From Maridesulfovibrio sp050916235 (GTDB lineage Bacteria > Desulfobacterota > Desulfovibrionia > Desulfovibrionales > Desulfovibrionaceae), in NCBI RefSeq assembly GCF_050916235.1, contig NZ_CP104854.1:3720001-3784000 (forward strand): a DNA stretch of 64,000 bases, given 5' to 3'. The position numbers were made by a program, and so were the translations under genes. Positions 33,113 to 40,993 of this stretch are shown here, one piece after another; the first letter of the stretch is position 1; every line of letters begins with the position of its first letter. The notes under the pieces were generated by a model. It worked only from the letters and a program-made list of their open reading frames with translations. It did no database searches and was not told the origin of the DNA.

Positions 33113-34294
33113 ATGAACCCTATAATAGATTTGATAATTTATGCACACGACGGTCGTGGACTTGGTCATGTAAGCCGCAGCGTTGCGATCGGCCTGGCTG
33201 TGCGCCGGTTGTTTCCGCAGATGTCCGTGCTGCTGGTGACCGGGTGCCCGTCTGTGGCGGAGCTTGTCGGCAAAGGGGATCTGGACTGGATCAAGCTGCC
33301 CTCGTACCGGACAGCAATTGTCGGGGGGAAGTCTACCGGGGCCACGGGACCGTCAAATCTGGACGACAAGATTCTAGGGGAACTCAGAGCTCGGAGCATC
33401 CGCCATATTCTTGAAATTTACAGGCCGAAAGTATTCCTTGCCGACCATACCCCGCAGGGCAAGCACAGGGAGCTTGTGCCATCACATGAGGTATCCCCGG
33501 AAACCCTGCGTGTGCTTGGGGTCAGGGCCGTTGTCGGCGATGTGGACAAGGTCTGGTCCGACTATTCAGCGGATATATTTCGCGAGGCATACTCCAATAT
33601 TCTCTGGTACGGGGATTCTTCCGTGGTCGGTGATGCCGAGATTTCGGCCCTGACTGATCGTTACGGGGTTCGTCCGTATGAAACAGGTTATGTCTCACGG
33701 CTGGCTGAGATGAAACTTCTCCAATACCTCGGTGAAGGCGGGAGGAAGTATGCCGGCGTTATCTCGATTCCATGGTCCGGAGAAGGGACTCTGTGCATGA
33801 TGCGCAAGCTTGCCGGTGCGTTGGAGCGTATCGGCAGTAGTCACGGCGATTGGAAAATTTATATGAATCTGAGAGAAGACGGGGCCGGGGAAGTCGTGAA
33901 CCATTTTTCCGGGCTAAGTCATGTCAGTTTTGCGCAGGTGGGGCCGGATTTCCTGTCCGACCTGGCTTCTGCCCGGTCGGCGCTTATTTACGGCGGATAC
34001 AACAGCCTGACTGATGTTATGGCCTGCAGTGTGCCTTCGGTGGTGCTGCTGCGGGGGATGAAGGATGGTGAGCAGGAAGAGCATGCCGCTGTGTTGTGCC
34101 GTTGTTCATCTTCCGTTTTGGATGTCTTTCCGGATAGTTCGGTTGAAATGGACGACATTGAAGGGGCATTGCGCCGCTGCCTTGAGTGCGGTCGCGGGCC
34201 TGAGCAGGTAAACCTGAACGGTGCGGAGGGCGCAGCCCGCTACCTTGCGGATCTTGCCGGAATTTCCGCACAGGCAGGAGGTGCCCGGTGCTGA
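33113..34294 (+). CDS. MurG/GT28-like glycosyltransferase (paralogue 3)
   Basis: A 393-residue relative of the two MurG/GT28-like proteins on the other strand. It begins IIYAHDGRGLGHVSRSVAIGLAVRR, includes LADHTPQGKHRELVPS around residue 115, and its C-terminal domain contains SALIYGGYNSLTDVMACSVPSVVLLRG, matching the GGYNT region of the others. The usual Gly-rich donor loop (SIPWSGEGTLCMMRKL) is altered, with fewer glycines than paralogue 2. It is translated with the downstream methyltransferase, whose start overlaps its end by 7 bp. The three-way paralogy suggests successive sugars on one glycan. Confidence 0.78.
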   Translation: MNPIIDLIIYAHDGRGLGHVSRSVAIGLAVRRLFPQMSVLLVTGCPSVAELVGKGDLDWIKLPSYRTAIVGGKSTGATGPSNLDDKILGELRARSIRHILEIYRPKVFLADHTPQGKHRELVPSHEVSPETLRVLGVRAVVGDVDKVWSDYSADIFREAYSNILWYGDSSVVGDAEISALTDRYGVRPYETGYVSRLAEMKLLQYLGEGGRKYAGVISIPWSGEGTLCMMRKLAGALERIGSSHGDWKIYMNLREDGAGEVVNHFSGLSHVSFAQVGPDFLSDLASARSALIYGGYNSLTDVMACSVPSVVLLRGMKDGEQEEHAAVLCRCSSSVLDVFPDSSVEMDDIEGALRRCLECGRGPEQVNLNGAEGAARYLADLAGISAQAGGARC

Positions 34295-34998
34295 CCGCTA
34301 CACCTGAAATGCGCAGCAGACTGCGTTCCATGACCAAGTCCCTGTCCCGGCACGAGATGGATCAGTGGGTGAACATACTGGCTCCCCTCGACCGCGGGCT
34401 TGCTGTTCTGGAAGTAGGCTGCGGACGGGGCGGCAAGACTGATTTTTTGTTGAAGCAGGGATTCAGGAATATACTCGGGGTTGAAAAAAACGAATTTCAG
34501 GTCCGCGAGTGCTGTTCGCGTGGGTTGCGGGTGGTGACACTGGATGAGTTTGAACGCGATCATTCCGAAGCAAGGTTCGATCTTCTAATCCTTTCACATA
34601 TTATAGAGCATTTTGATTCCGAAGGTGTGGTCGGGTTCATCGACGGCTATCTCAAATATCTGCGTCCGGGAGGGCTTTTGCTTATCGCCACTCCCATGCT
34701 GCATCCCCATTTCTGGCACGACTTGGACCACTGCAAGCCGTATTATCCGCAGGGAATCAGGAATTTTTACAGCGGAGAAAGCGAGCAGGTGGGATTCACA
34801 TCAAAGTTCAGGCTGAAGCTTCGGGATGTGCGGTTCCGGCGCAGCCCGTTCAGGGTCAAGAATGACCGCAGTCTGCTGCTCAAGAAGAATGATCTGCCCA
34901 TGCTGATGCTGAATCTGTTCTGGGCGGTTCTGTTCAAGGCAACATTTCATCTTGTGGGATACAAGTCCGGATGGATCGGGCTGTATAAGCTTAAGTAG
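34288..34998 (+). CDS. Class I SAM-dependent methyltransferase
   Basis: A 236-residue methyltransferase. The start is a GTG overlapping the preceding glycosyltransferase stop by 7 bp. Motif I is VLEVGCGRGGKTDFLLKQG (about residues 40-58), with the acidic end of strand 2 in GVEKNEF, motif IV FDLLILSHIIEHF (about 98-110) and GGLLLIATPMLHPHFWHD. The HPHFWHDLDHCKPYYP segment is typical of methyltransferases that act on glycan or lipid-linked sugars, but the substrate is inferred only from the neighbouring glycosyltransferases. The cluster ends here; nothing follows until the ilv leader. Confidence 0.85.
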   Translation: MLTATPEMRSRLRSMTKSLSRHEMDQWVNILAPLDRGLAVLEVGCGRGGKTDFLLKQGFRNILGVEKNEFQVRECCSRGLRVVTLDEFERDHSEARFDLLILSHIIEHFDSEGVVGFIDGYLKYLRPGGLLLIATPMLHPHFWHDLDHCKPYYPQGIRNFYSGESEQVGFTSKFRLKLRDVRFRRSPFRVKNDRSLLLKKNDLPMLMLNLFWAVLFKATFHLVGYKSGWIGLYKLK

Positions 34999-35136
34999 AT
35001 TACCCATTTACTGTTGTATGTAAGTGGATGTGATAGAATATGCATGTTTTTATAAAAAGTGCTTGCATATGATTTTGTGATGGAATATTGCTTCTTGAAC
35101 ATAAACAAATTTCTGGAAAAAATTAGAGTAAACGAA

Positions 35137-35256
35137 ATGATGCTATCTTCCCTCGATCACATGTACGCAGTCGCAGCAACCGTCACCTCCGTGGTGATGG
35201 TCGTGATTACTGTCGTGGTCGTGCGAGGCTCAATAAGGCCGGAGGGAAGATTGTAA
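35137..35256 (+). CDS. Valine-rich leader peptide (ivbL-like)
   Basis: A 39-residue reading frame starting MMLSSLDHMYAV and containing ten valines and two isoleucines, most of them in the stretch TSVVMVVITVVVVRG (about residues 17-31). It lies between the glycan cluster and ilvB, and ends 30 bp before an intrinsic terminator. Ribosome stalling at valine or isoleucine codons when those amino acids are short would favour read-through into ilvBN, as with ivbL of enteric bacteria. Start choice rests on the valine-run position; the ribosome site (GAGTAAACGA) is weak. The peptide itself need have no function. Confidence 0.8.
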   Translation: MMLSSLDHMYAVAATVTSVVMVVITVVVVRGSIRPEGRL

Positions 35257-35318
35257 ACTACAGTTTACGAATCAGGTGCAGTTGTAACCCCCACCGGCCA
35301 GGCCGGTGGGGGTTTTTT
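35237..35318 (+). promoter_or_regulatory. ilvBN attenuator with possible antiterminator
   Basis: GGCCGG at 35237-35242, just after the leader's valine codons, can pair with CCGGCC (35294-35299) of the terminator's left arm and so block it. A hairpin GTAAACT/AGTTTAC (35253-35268) lies between. This is a classic attenuator arrangement; alternatives have not been folded thermodynamically. Confidence 0.6.
35286..35318 (+). terminator. Attenuator terminator before ilvB
   Basis: AACCCCCACCGGCC and GGCCGGTGGGGGTT arms with a very small loop, followed by TTTTTT. It is within 30 bp of ilvB and read only in the leader transcript. Confidence 0.9.
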
Positions 35319-35347
35319 ATTTTCATCTTGAAATGTGGGAGCGGAAA

Positions 35348-37009
35348 ATGAAAATAAGTGGTGCAAAACTCGTTGTTAAGTTGCTGGAACGGCAGGGAAT
35401 AGAGATAATCTGCGGAATTCCCGGCGGTTCCAACCTGCCTATCTACGATGCGTTGAAAGACAGTCCTATCAGGCACATTCTTGCACGGCACGAGCAGGGT
35501 GCTGGATTCATGGCTCAGGGGATGGCCCGGACCACCGGCAGGGCAGCCGTGTGTATGGGAACATCCGGCCCCGGCGTTACCAACCTGCTTACTGCAATTG
35601 CCGATGCAAGGCTTGATTCCATCCCGGTTGTTGCGATCACCGGACAGGTTTCCAGTTCCCTTATCGGGACTGATGCCTTTCAGGAGGTTGATACCTACGG
35701 GCTGACCATCCCCATCACCAAGCATAATTTTCTGGTGCAGTCCGCTGCGGAACTTCTGGAAATCATCCCTGAGGCATTCAGGCTGGCTGAATCCGGCAGG
35801 CCCGGACCTGTTGTTGTGGATGTCCCCAAGGATGTACAGAAGGAGATAATCGAGGTTTCCAACTGGCCTGAACCGGGCTGCAAGGATGCCCCGGCCATGT
35901 GTGATCCGGAACTGCTGACACAGGCAATTCAAATGATCGAAGCTGCGCGCAGGCCGGTAATTTACGCAGGTGGCGGTGTTGTTGCCGCAGACTGTTCCGG
36001 CGACCTCATCCGGCTTGCCCGGCGCAATTCCATCCCGGTTGTAACCACCCTCATGGGCCTGGGAGCTTTTCCGCATGGCGATCCCAACTATCTCGGCATG
36101 TTGGGGATGCACGGTTCCCGCGCAACCAACATGATAATGGAGGAGGCCGACCTGATCATCGCGCTGGGTGTACGCTTTGATGATCGGGCCGTTGGCAAGG
36201 CCTGCGAATTCTGCCGTGATGCCGACATTCTGCATATTGATATAGACCGTTCCGAGATCGGCAAGATCAAACCGACCAACCTTTCCATCGTTGGCGACGT
36301 CGGGCTGGCATTGCATGAACTTGCGGACCGCGTAGCCCCGTCCATCAGGATAGGCTGGAGTGCGCGCATTGCTTCTCTGCGTATAATGTACCCGGAAATC
36401 AAACCACAGGAGGAAGAGACCTTCGATCCACGTAACCTGATCAGGATTATGGGCGAGTCTCTACCTGATGACGCAATTATCACCACCGACGTAGGACAGC
36501 ACCAGATGTGGGTTGCGCAGGGGTATCCCTTCCGCAGGCCGCGGACCCTGCTCACTTCCGGCGGTTTGGGGACCATGGGTTTCGGGCTGCCCAATGCCAT
36601 CGGCGCTGCTCTGGCAATGCCGGAGCGCAGGATTGTCTGCGTTAGCGGTGACGGTTCCTTCCTTATGAATATTCAGGAGTTGGCAACACTTGCCGAGCTG
36701 CATCTCAACGTAAAGGTCGTTATTATGAACAACAATCGTCTCGGTCTGGTTCGCCAGCAGCAGGAGCTTTTCTTCGGTGAACGGTACTTTGCATCGAGCT
36801 TTGAATGCAATCCGGATTTCGCCTCAATCGCCAGAGGATTCGGCATACCTTCCTTCGACCTTTCCGAGCAGGAAAACCCGAGTCTGTTCCTGCGGCGGGC
36901 TCTTGGTCAGTACGGTCCGTGCGTAATCAATATTCCCATCGGATTTGAGAACAAGGTATTACCCATGGTTCCGCCCGAATGTGCCAACCGTGAAATGATC
37001 GGAGGTTAG
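35348..37009 (+). CDS. ilvB: Acetolactate synthase large subunit
   Basis: Catalytic subunit of acetohydroxyacid synthase, a thiamine-diphosphate enzyme that condenses two pyruvates (or pyruvate with 2-oxobutyrate) in the first common step of valine, leucine and isoleucine synthesis. The start at 35348 (MKISGAKLVVKLL) follows GGGAGCGG; longer starts would run into the terminator. Length 553 is normal. The TPP glutamate is in LARHEQGAGFMAQG, the central FAD-type domain is recognisable (residues 190-340), and the TPP-Mg motif GDGSFLMNIQELATLAELHL with the following NNN is near residue 440. ilvN follows with a 2-bp gap. ilvC is not adjacent. Confidence 0.95.
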   Translation: MKISGAKLVVKLLERQGIEIICGIPGGSNLPIYDALKDSPIRHILARHEQGAGFMAQGMARTTGRAAVCMGTSGPGVTNLLTAIADARLDSIPVVAITGQVSSSLIGTDAFQEVDTYGLTIPITKHNFLVQSAAELLEIIPEAFRLAESGRPGPVVVDVPKDVQKEIIEVSNWPEPGCKDAPAMCDPELLTQAIQMIEAARRPVIYAGGGVVAADCSGDLIRLARRNSIPVVTTLMGLGAFPHGDPNYLGMLGMHGSRATNMIMEEADLIIALGVRFDDRAVGKACEFCRDADILHIDIDRSEIGKIKPTNLSIVGDVGLALHELADRVAPSIRIGWSARIASLRIMYPEIKPQEEETFDPRNLIRIMGESLPDDAIITTDVGQHQMWVAQGYPFRRPRTLLTSGGLGTMGFGLPNAIGAALAMPERRIVCVSGDGSFLMNIQELATLAELHLNVKVVIMNNNRLGLVRQQQELFFGERYFASSFECNPDFASIARGFGIPSFDLSEQENPSLFLRRALGQYGPCVINIPIGFENKVLPMVPPECANREMIGG

Positions 37010-37011
37010 TG

Positions 37012-37278
37012 ATGCATAATTTTGTAATTGAACTGCTGGTACGTAACCATGCCGGGGTAATGAGCCAGATTACCGGTCTTTTTTCGCGGCGCAACTTCAA
37101 TCTTGAGGGCATCATCTGCGGTCCGGTGGGTGAAGGTGATAAGAGCCGGATGATCCTTACCGTCGCCGACAACAGCAAGCTGGAACAGATAGTTTTACAT
37201 CTTGAAAAACTGTATGATGTTCTGGAAGTGAAGCAGGTGGAGAACCACCCGTTAACAAGAGTTCTGGATGACCTTTAG
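37012..37278 (+). CDS. ilvN: Acetolactate synthase small (regulatory) subunit
   Basis: An 88-residue ACT-domain protein that binds valine for feedback inhibition and stabilises IlvB. The ATG at 37012 has a GGAGG site 6 bp upstream that lies inside the end of ilvB, so the genes are translationally coupled. The family motifs are NHAGVMSQITGLFSRRNFNLEGI (residues about 11-33) and the terminal KLYDVLEVKQVENHPL region. It lacks the extra C-terminal domain of the longer IlvH type, so valine regulation may be of the shorter IlvN kind. Confidence 0.93.
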   Translation: MHNFVIELLVRNHAGVMSQITGLFSRRNFNLEGIICGPVGEGDKSRMILTVADNSKLEQIVLHLEKLYDVLEVKQVENHPLTRVLDDL

Positions 37279-37344
37279 GCTGCTTTAGCTGAAAAAGTTC
37301 TGATGAACGTTTGTTTAGAATGTCTCAGTATAAAGGCAAGTTGA

Positions 37345-37460
37345 CGCCATCTGCGGCGAAGCCCCGGTAAGTGGTTTTGAGATTCTTGTTCCAGCCATTA
37401 GGCGAGAAGTTTTGCTTAGAGTCTTAGGGATGTTGAGAGCAGAGGGGCCGCCGGAGGACT
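37345..37460 (-). repeat. Degenerate intergenic repeat copy E
   Basis: Opens GGCGAAGCCCCGG and closes AGGGGCCGCCGGAGG, the reverse orientation of copy A; the inner hairpin is decayed. It sits between ilvN and the downstream terminator. Confidence 0.55.
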
Positions 37461-37482
37461 GTGACAACCCAAGACGATAACA

Positions 37483-37510
37483 GGCCGCAATATCTTGTGA
37501 TATTGCGGCC
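37483..37510 (+). terminator. Intrinsic terminator after ilvN
   Basis: GGCCGCAATATC and GATATTGCGGCC arms with TTGT loop, followed by TTGTTTT. It is 200 bp from ilvN and converges on the minus-strand binding-protein gene, so it may serve either. Confidence 0.85.
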
Positions 37511-37549
37511 TTGTTTTGCGGTGAGATTTGTAGCGGTGAAGACAGGGTA

Positions 37550-38473
37550 TTAATTGCTGCTGGTCAGGTGGATGGGGTTAAGGTCTTTCCACGTTTCCAC
37601 TTCCGGGCAGGTGTAGCCTCCCTGATGCATGAGCTTCTGCATGATTCCGTCATTGCGCATTGCTTCCATTCCTTTCTCCAGAGCCTGATAAATCTGTTCG
37701 CCCTGCGGGTGCCTTCTGGAGATTATGAAATGTCGGCTTTCTATCAGCGAAATCTTGATTCCCTTTACCGGTACTAGCGAAATTCCCGCATGTTTTATCG
37801 TCATTCCCGGATGGTTCTGAAATCCCAGCGGAATCCAGTCCGCCCGGCCAGCCTTGATCATCCTGAACATGTTGTCCATGTTCTGTCCGCGCTCAATTCT
37901 GGTAATGCCCATCCCCGAAAGAACCCGGTAATCATTGTTCCAGTGCAGGCCGATCAATGCTGTACCGGCTTTCTTGAGATCTTCAAGTGTTTTGACGTCA
38001 TGCATTTTGCGGTTTTCAGGCAGGCAGTAGATTCCTTTATGAAATTCACCGGACTGGGCTATGGCTGTGGTCAGGTATACTTTTGCATTGTAGTCGTGGA
38101 TAGAAATATCTTTTTCGTTGAACAGGTTTGAACCGATCACCGCGTTTCCTTTGGCGACTTCGTCAATTTCTCTTCTGGAATTAGGAACTTGTATAAATTT
38201 GAAGTCAACATCAATGCCGCTGAGTTTCATGGCATTTTTTATGATCATCAGACTTACGGAACATCCGGAGTTTATTTCGGGAGCAATGTTGGACAGAGAT
38301 AATGGCGTGTTACGGGCTGCTTCGGGAAGGGAATTGAATTTTTTTATGGCTGAAGGAAGAGTCGCTACTGAAATGGTTATCCGGTTTTCAGCCCTGCCCA
38401 GAGCTGGATTCAGGACAATCAGGACTGGAATAAGGATCATGAGCCGGTTTAAGATGGTTTTAAAAGTTTCCAT
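37550..38473 (-). CDS. Periplasmic solute-binding protein (family 3-like)
   Basis: A 307-residue secreted protein resembling ABC-type extracellular solute-binding family 3 proteins, which usually bind amino acids or other small molecules. It has a signal peptide (residues 1-28, MILIPVLIVLNPALGRA near the cleavage site) and two-lobe motifs such as TISVATLPSAIKKFNSLPE and the hinge-region LKKAGTALIGLHWNNDYRVL. There is no adjacent ABC permease or ATPase, so it may be a sensor, a stand-alone binding protein, or an orphan. It is transcribed toward the terminator at 37483. Confidence 0.75.
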   Translation of the reverse strand: METFKTILNRLMILIPVLIVLNPALGRAENRITISVATLPSAIKKFNSLPEAARNTPLSLSNIAPEINSGCSVSLMIIKNAMKLSGIDVDFKFIQVPNSRREIDEVAKGNAVIGSNLFNEKDISIHDYNAKVYLTTAIAQSGEFHKGIYCLPENRKMHDVKTLEDLKKAGTALIGLHWNNDYRVLSGMGITRIERGQNMDNMFRMIKAGRADWIPLGFQNHPGMTIKHAGISLVPVKGIKISLIESRHFIISRRHPQGEQIYQALEKGMEAMRNDGIMQKLMHQGGYTCPEVETWKDLNPIHLTSSN

Positions 38474-38936
38474 TTGCTAGTCTACGTTATGATACTTGGT
38501 CGTTTATTATGTGTTGAAGCGGATTGCATTGATAGATTCCATCATTATCTATGCCATCAATTTTGGCTAGTGACAATGTCTATTGTGTTGTAAATTGCAT
38601 AATTATTTTATTTTAGAAAATTTCGGCCTAACATTCTGAAATAATACAATAAATATTTTTAAAGGCGCTATCTGTTGAAAGAGGCCTTCTTTTATCTACC
38701 TATTTAAATATCTAAAATAACATAAAAATTAATTGCAATTTATTTACGGTAACAAGTGTTTTGTGCCGAAATGATTATATATTTATTGCGCAGGCAGTAA
38801 TAAAGTAGAGAAGAGTTGTTCTTATATAAAATATTAACGTTCATAACTGTATAATAAATGTTTGATAAGAGTGTTCGTCTGAGAGGATTCAACAAAGATA
38901 TTTTGTCTTGGGCGAAAAGAGGTATCAGATTTTATC
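38474..38936. other. 463-bp AT-rich intergenic region
   Basis: Strongly AT-rich, with no reading frame that looks coding on either strand. It presumably contains the promoter for the binding-protein gene. I see no strong repeat or hairpin. Confidence 0.6.
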
Positions 38937-39521
38937 TTAGCGGAACTTGATTGTTACATTGTCAATTGCCCAGAATTCTGTCTTGCGTCCGGTCAGGAAG
39001 CCTTTGAATTCGACAGTTGCCTCCCCGTTTATGATTAATGACGCAGGGACTTCAACAGATACAGGGCTTATCCAGTAGGCCCGGTCCCTTTCTCCTACCC
39101 GCACGAATCCGTCATGCCCGGTAGGCTGGTTGTCATCGTCATCTATTACTGCACAGGGAAATTTGGTCATGTCCAAAAGTACCGGTCCGCCTGCAATACT
39201 GACGGTGAAGCGGTCTGCGAGCTTGCCTTCGCTGTCCCAGCTTCCCACAAAAATCATGTCGAAACTGATTTCAACCGAACTGCCCTGCGGGATGTTGCTT
39301 ACAGTTAGAGTTGTGGCGGAAGGATATTTTTTGTTGCGGTCATTGAAGAGGCCCAGACGCCTGTCATCGGCAATCAGGAATGTTTTCCCGGTCGACCATT
39401 CCGCCGGTGCCTTCTTTTTGCTGAAGGAGTATGTTTTTACCGGCTCCCCGGTTTCTGTCGCATGCGAAAAAGAGGGCAGCATACAGGCCATGACGATTGC
39501 TGCGGATAATATTTTTTTCAT
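38937..39521 (-). CDS. Small secreted beta-rich protein
   Basis: A 194-residue protein of no recognised family with a signal peptide (MKKILSAAIVMACMLPSFSHA). The mature protein is rich in strands with repeats of hydrophobic-polar pattern (VEISFDMIFVGSWDSEG, FTVSIAGGPVLLDMTKF, TVEFKGFLTG). Features such as the DDDDNQ stretch and the WSTGKTFLIADDRRLGL region suggest a carbohydrate-binding or lectin-like fold, but this is a guess. The ATG overlaps the stop of the diadenylate-cyclase-like gene by one base (TGATG), so the two are translated together. Confidence 0.7.
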   Translation of the reverse strand: MKKILSAAIVMACMLPSFSHATETGEPVKTYSFSKKKAPAEWSTGKTFLIADDRRLGLFNDRNKKYPSATTLTVSNIPQGSSVEISFDMIFVGSWDSEGKLADRFTVSIAGGPVLLDMTKFPCAVIDDDDNQPTGHDGFVRVGERDRAYWISPVSVEVPASLIINGEATVEFKGFLTGRKTEFWAIDNVTIKFR

Positions 39522-40957
39522 CAGATTGTACCTTCAAGCCAGTGTTCAAAAGTTGGCGGAGTGCTTACGCAGGAGAAAAGCTGTTTCCATTCGCAAAGGG
39601 CAGTAAGCTCAACACCGTGTTGGATCAGCGATACGGGCTTGTCCGCCGAGACAACTATAACGAGCAGGTTGTCGTATTTGGCAGTGAAGCGTAGGGCGGA
39701 GTTGAAGCGAGCGCCTCTGGCCCGGTTTTCACCGGATACGGACTGTCCATCCAGCAGGCAGGCGAATCCGTGCAATTTCAGATCTTTGCCAATGTGTACG
39801 GCCCCGTCAAGCTTGGTCAGGGCACGGGCCAGCCCGCGCATTTCAGGTTCGCGCATGTCCAGCGGTTCTTCAAGGGTCTGTCCGGCAATTTCCACGGGGA
39901 CATCGTTGAAGTCCAGAACAAGTGTGCATCCGTGTCTGCGGTGGTTGGCACTGGTGATCATCTGGAGGACAAGCTGAAAAAGCATATGTCTGGTGTCCGC
40001 GGAAAGATCCAGCTCAAGCAGAACTTCCTCAAGCTGCACAAGGTTGGGTTTGTAGTTGGTGGAAGAGAATTTGGCATCGGCAAAGCTGCATATCGGGTCT
40101 CCACCAAGGTACAGCATTCCCCAGTCTCCTTTATAGTGGGCTGAAATGGAATTGTTGGTAGGTCCGATCGAAGCGATGCCGACCACGACTTTGCCGTCGG
40201 ATACGAGCTTTCGGCCCGAGTTTTCCACGGACTGGAGCAGTTTTCGCACGTGCTTGTGGTTTTTCAGGGATGGCCGTTCGTTAGCGGGAAATTTGGCCAT
40301 GTAATGAATGACGTTAAGTTCCGAAGGCTCTATGAAGATAAGGTCGCCCCTTGCCCATGCTCCTTCTTCTTTGGTTTTGGAAATGCCGAGTATGGCGTCA
40401 AGGATGGGATAGACCCTGAGCTGGGTATCCCAGCCCATGATGCGGTTGCGCTGATCCACTATGAAGTCGCGCACGGCATGGGTGGAATACTCACGCAGCA
40501 GGTGCCCGGAACTGTCGATGCGCAGGATGTTCTGGGTGGCAAAATCCTGCGAAAGGAGCAGGGCGGCGTATTCCATCCAGCTTTCCGTAGGCCCGGTGGA
40601 GCACATGTCCGGGTGCTGCTCAGTAAACCAGCACTGGTAGAAAATGCTGCTGGAGCGGGCACTGCAGGTAATCAGCCCCGCCAGCGGCAGGTCCCGGGAG
40701 GGAACCACTTCGATCAGTCTGGTGTTGTCGTCATGGTTGCTGCCGTTGCGCCATTCGTTGCACTCAAGGAAATATTCACGGAGCTTGGGTTCGTGTTCCT
40801 TGAGAAGATCCTGCGGGTCGTATATTCGCAGCGGGTCATCGGGCGTTACAGCATAAATGAGCGCGGTACGGCTGGTGCGTGAAAAATGGGACAGCCCATC
40901 CCGCAGGCCGTCCATGATATGGAAAATGCACAGGTTGGCAAATGATTCGGAACTCAT
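39521..40957 (-). CDS. Diadenylate cyclase-like (DisA_N) protein with altered RHR motif
   Basis: A 478-residue protein. Residues about 370-450 resemble the DisA_N/diadenylate cyclase domain that makes cyclic di-AMP: LDGAVHIG with the catalytic DGA at 384-386, a linker (KDLKLHGFACLLDG), the substrate loop RGARFNSALRF (414-424) and the closing VIVVSADKPVSLIQHG. In active enzymes the loop reads RHR; here it is R417-F418-N419, so ATP binding is probably altered. The large N-terminal part (1-365) is unrecognised but has alternating strands and helices like a sensor domain. The gene is 36 bp after the YgiQ gene and coupled to a secreted protein gene. Confidence 0.7.
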   Translation of the reverse strand: MSSESFANLCIFHIMDGLRDGLSHFSRTSRTALIYAVTPDDPLRIYDPQDLLKEHEPKLREYFLECNEWRNGSNHDDNTRLIEVVPSRDLPLAGLITCSARSSSIFYQCWFTEQHPDMCSTGPTESWMEYAALLLSQDFATQNILRIDSSGHLLREYSTHAVRDFIVDQRNRIMGWDTQLRVYPILDAILGISKTKEEGAWARGDLIFIEPSELNVIHYMAKFPANERPSLKNHKHVRKLLQSVENSGRKLVSDGKVVVGIASIGPTNNSISAHYKGDWGMLYLGGDPICSFADAKFSSTNYKPNLVQLEEVLLELDLSADTRHMLFQLVLQMITSANHRRHGCTLVLDFNDVPVEIAGQTLEEPLDMREPEMRGLARALTKLDGAVHIGKDLKLHGFACLLDGQSVSGENRARGARFNSALRFTAKYDNLLVIVVSADKPVSLIQHGVELTALCEWKQLFSCVSTPPTFEHWLEGTI

Positions 40958-40993
40958 GAAAATATCCCTGACTGAATTTGTTTTCCATAATAA

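Noticed and set aside
35059..35136. Longer in-frame start for the valine leader peptide
   Set aside because: The upstream extension is AT-rich and non-conserved-looking. The MMLSS start places the valine run at the expected distance from the terminator.
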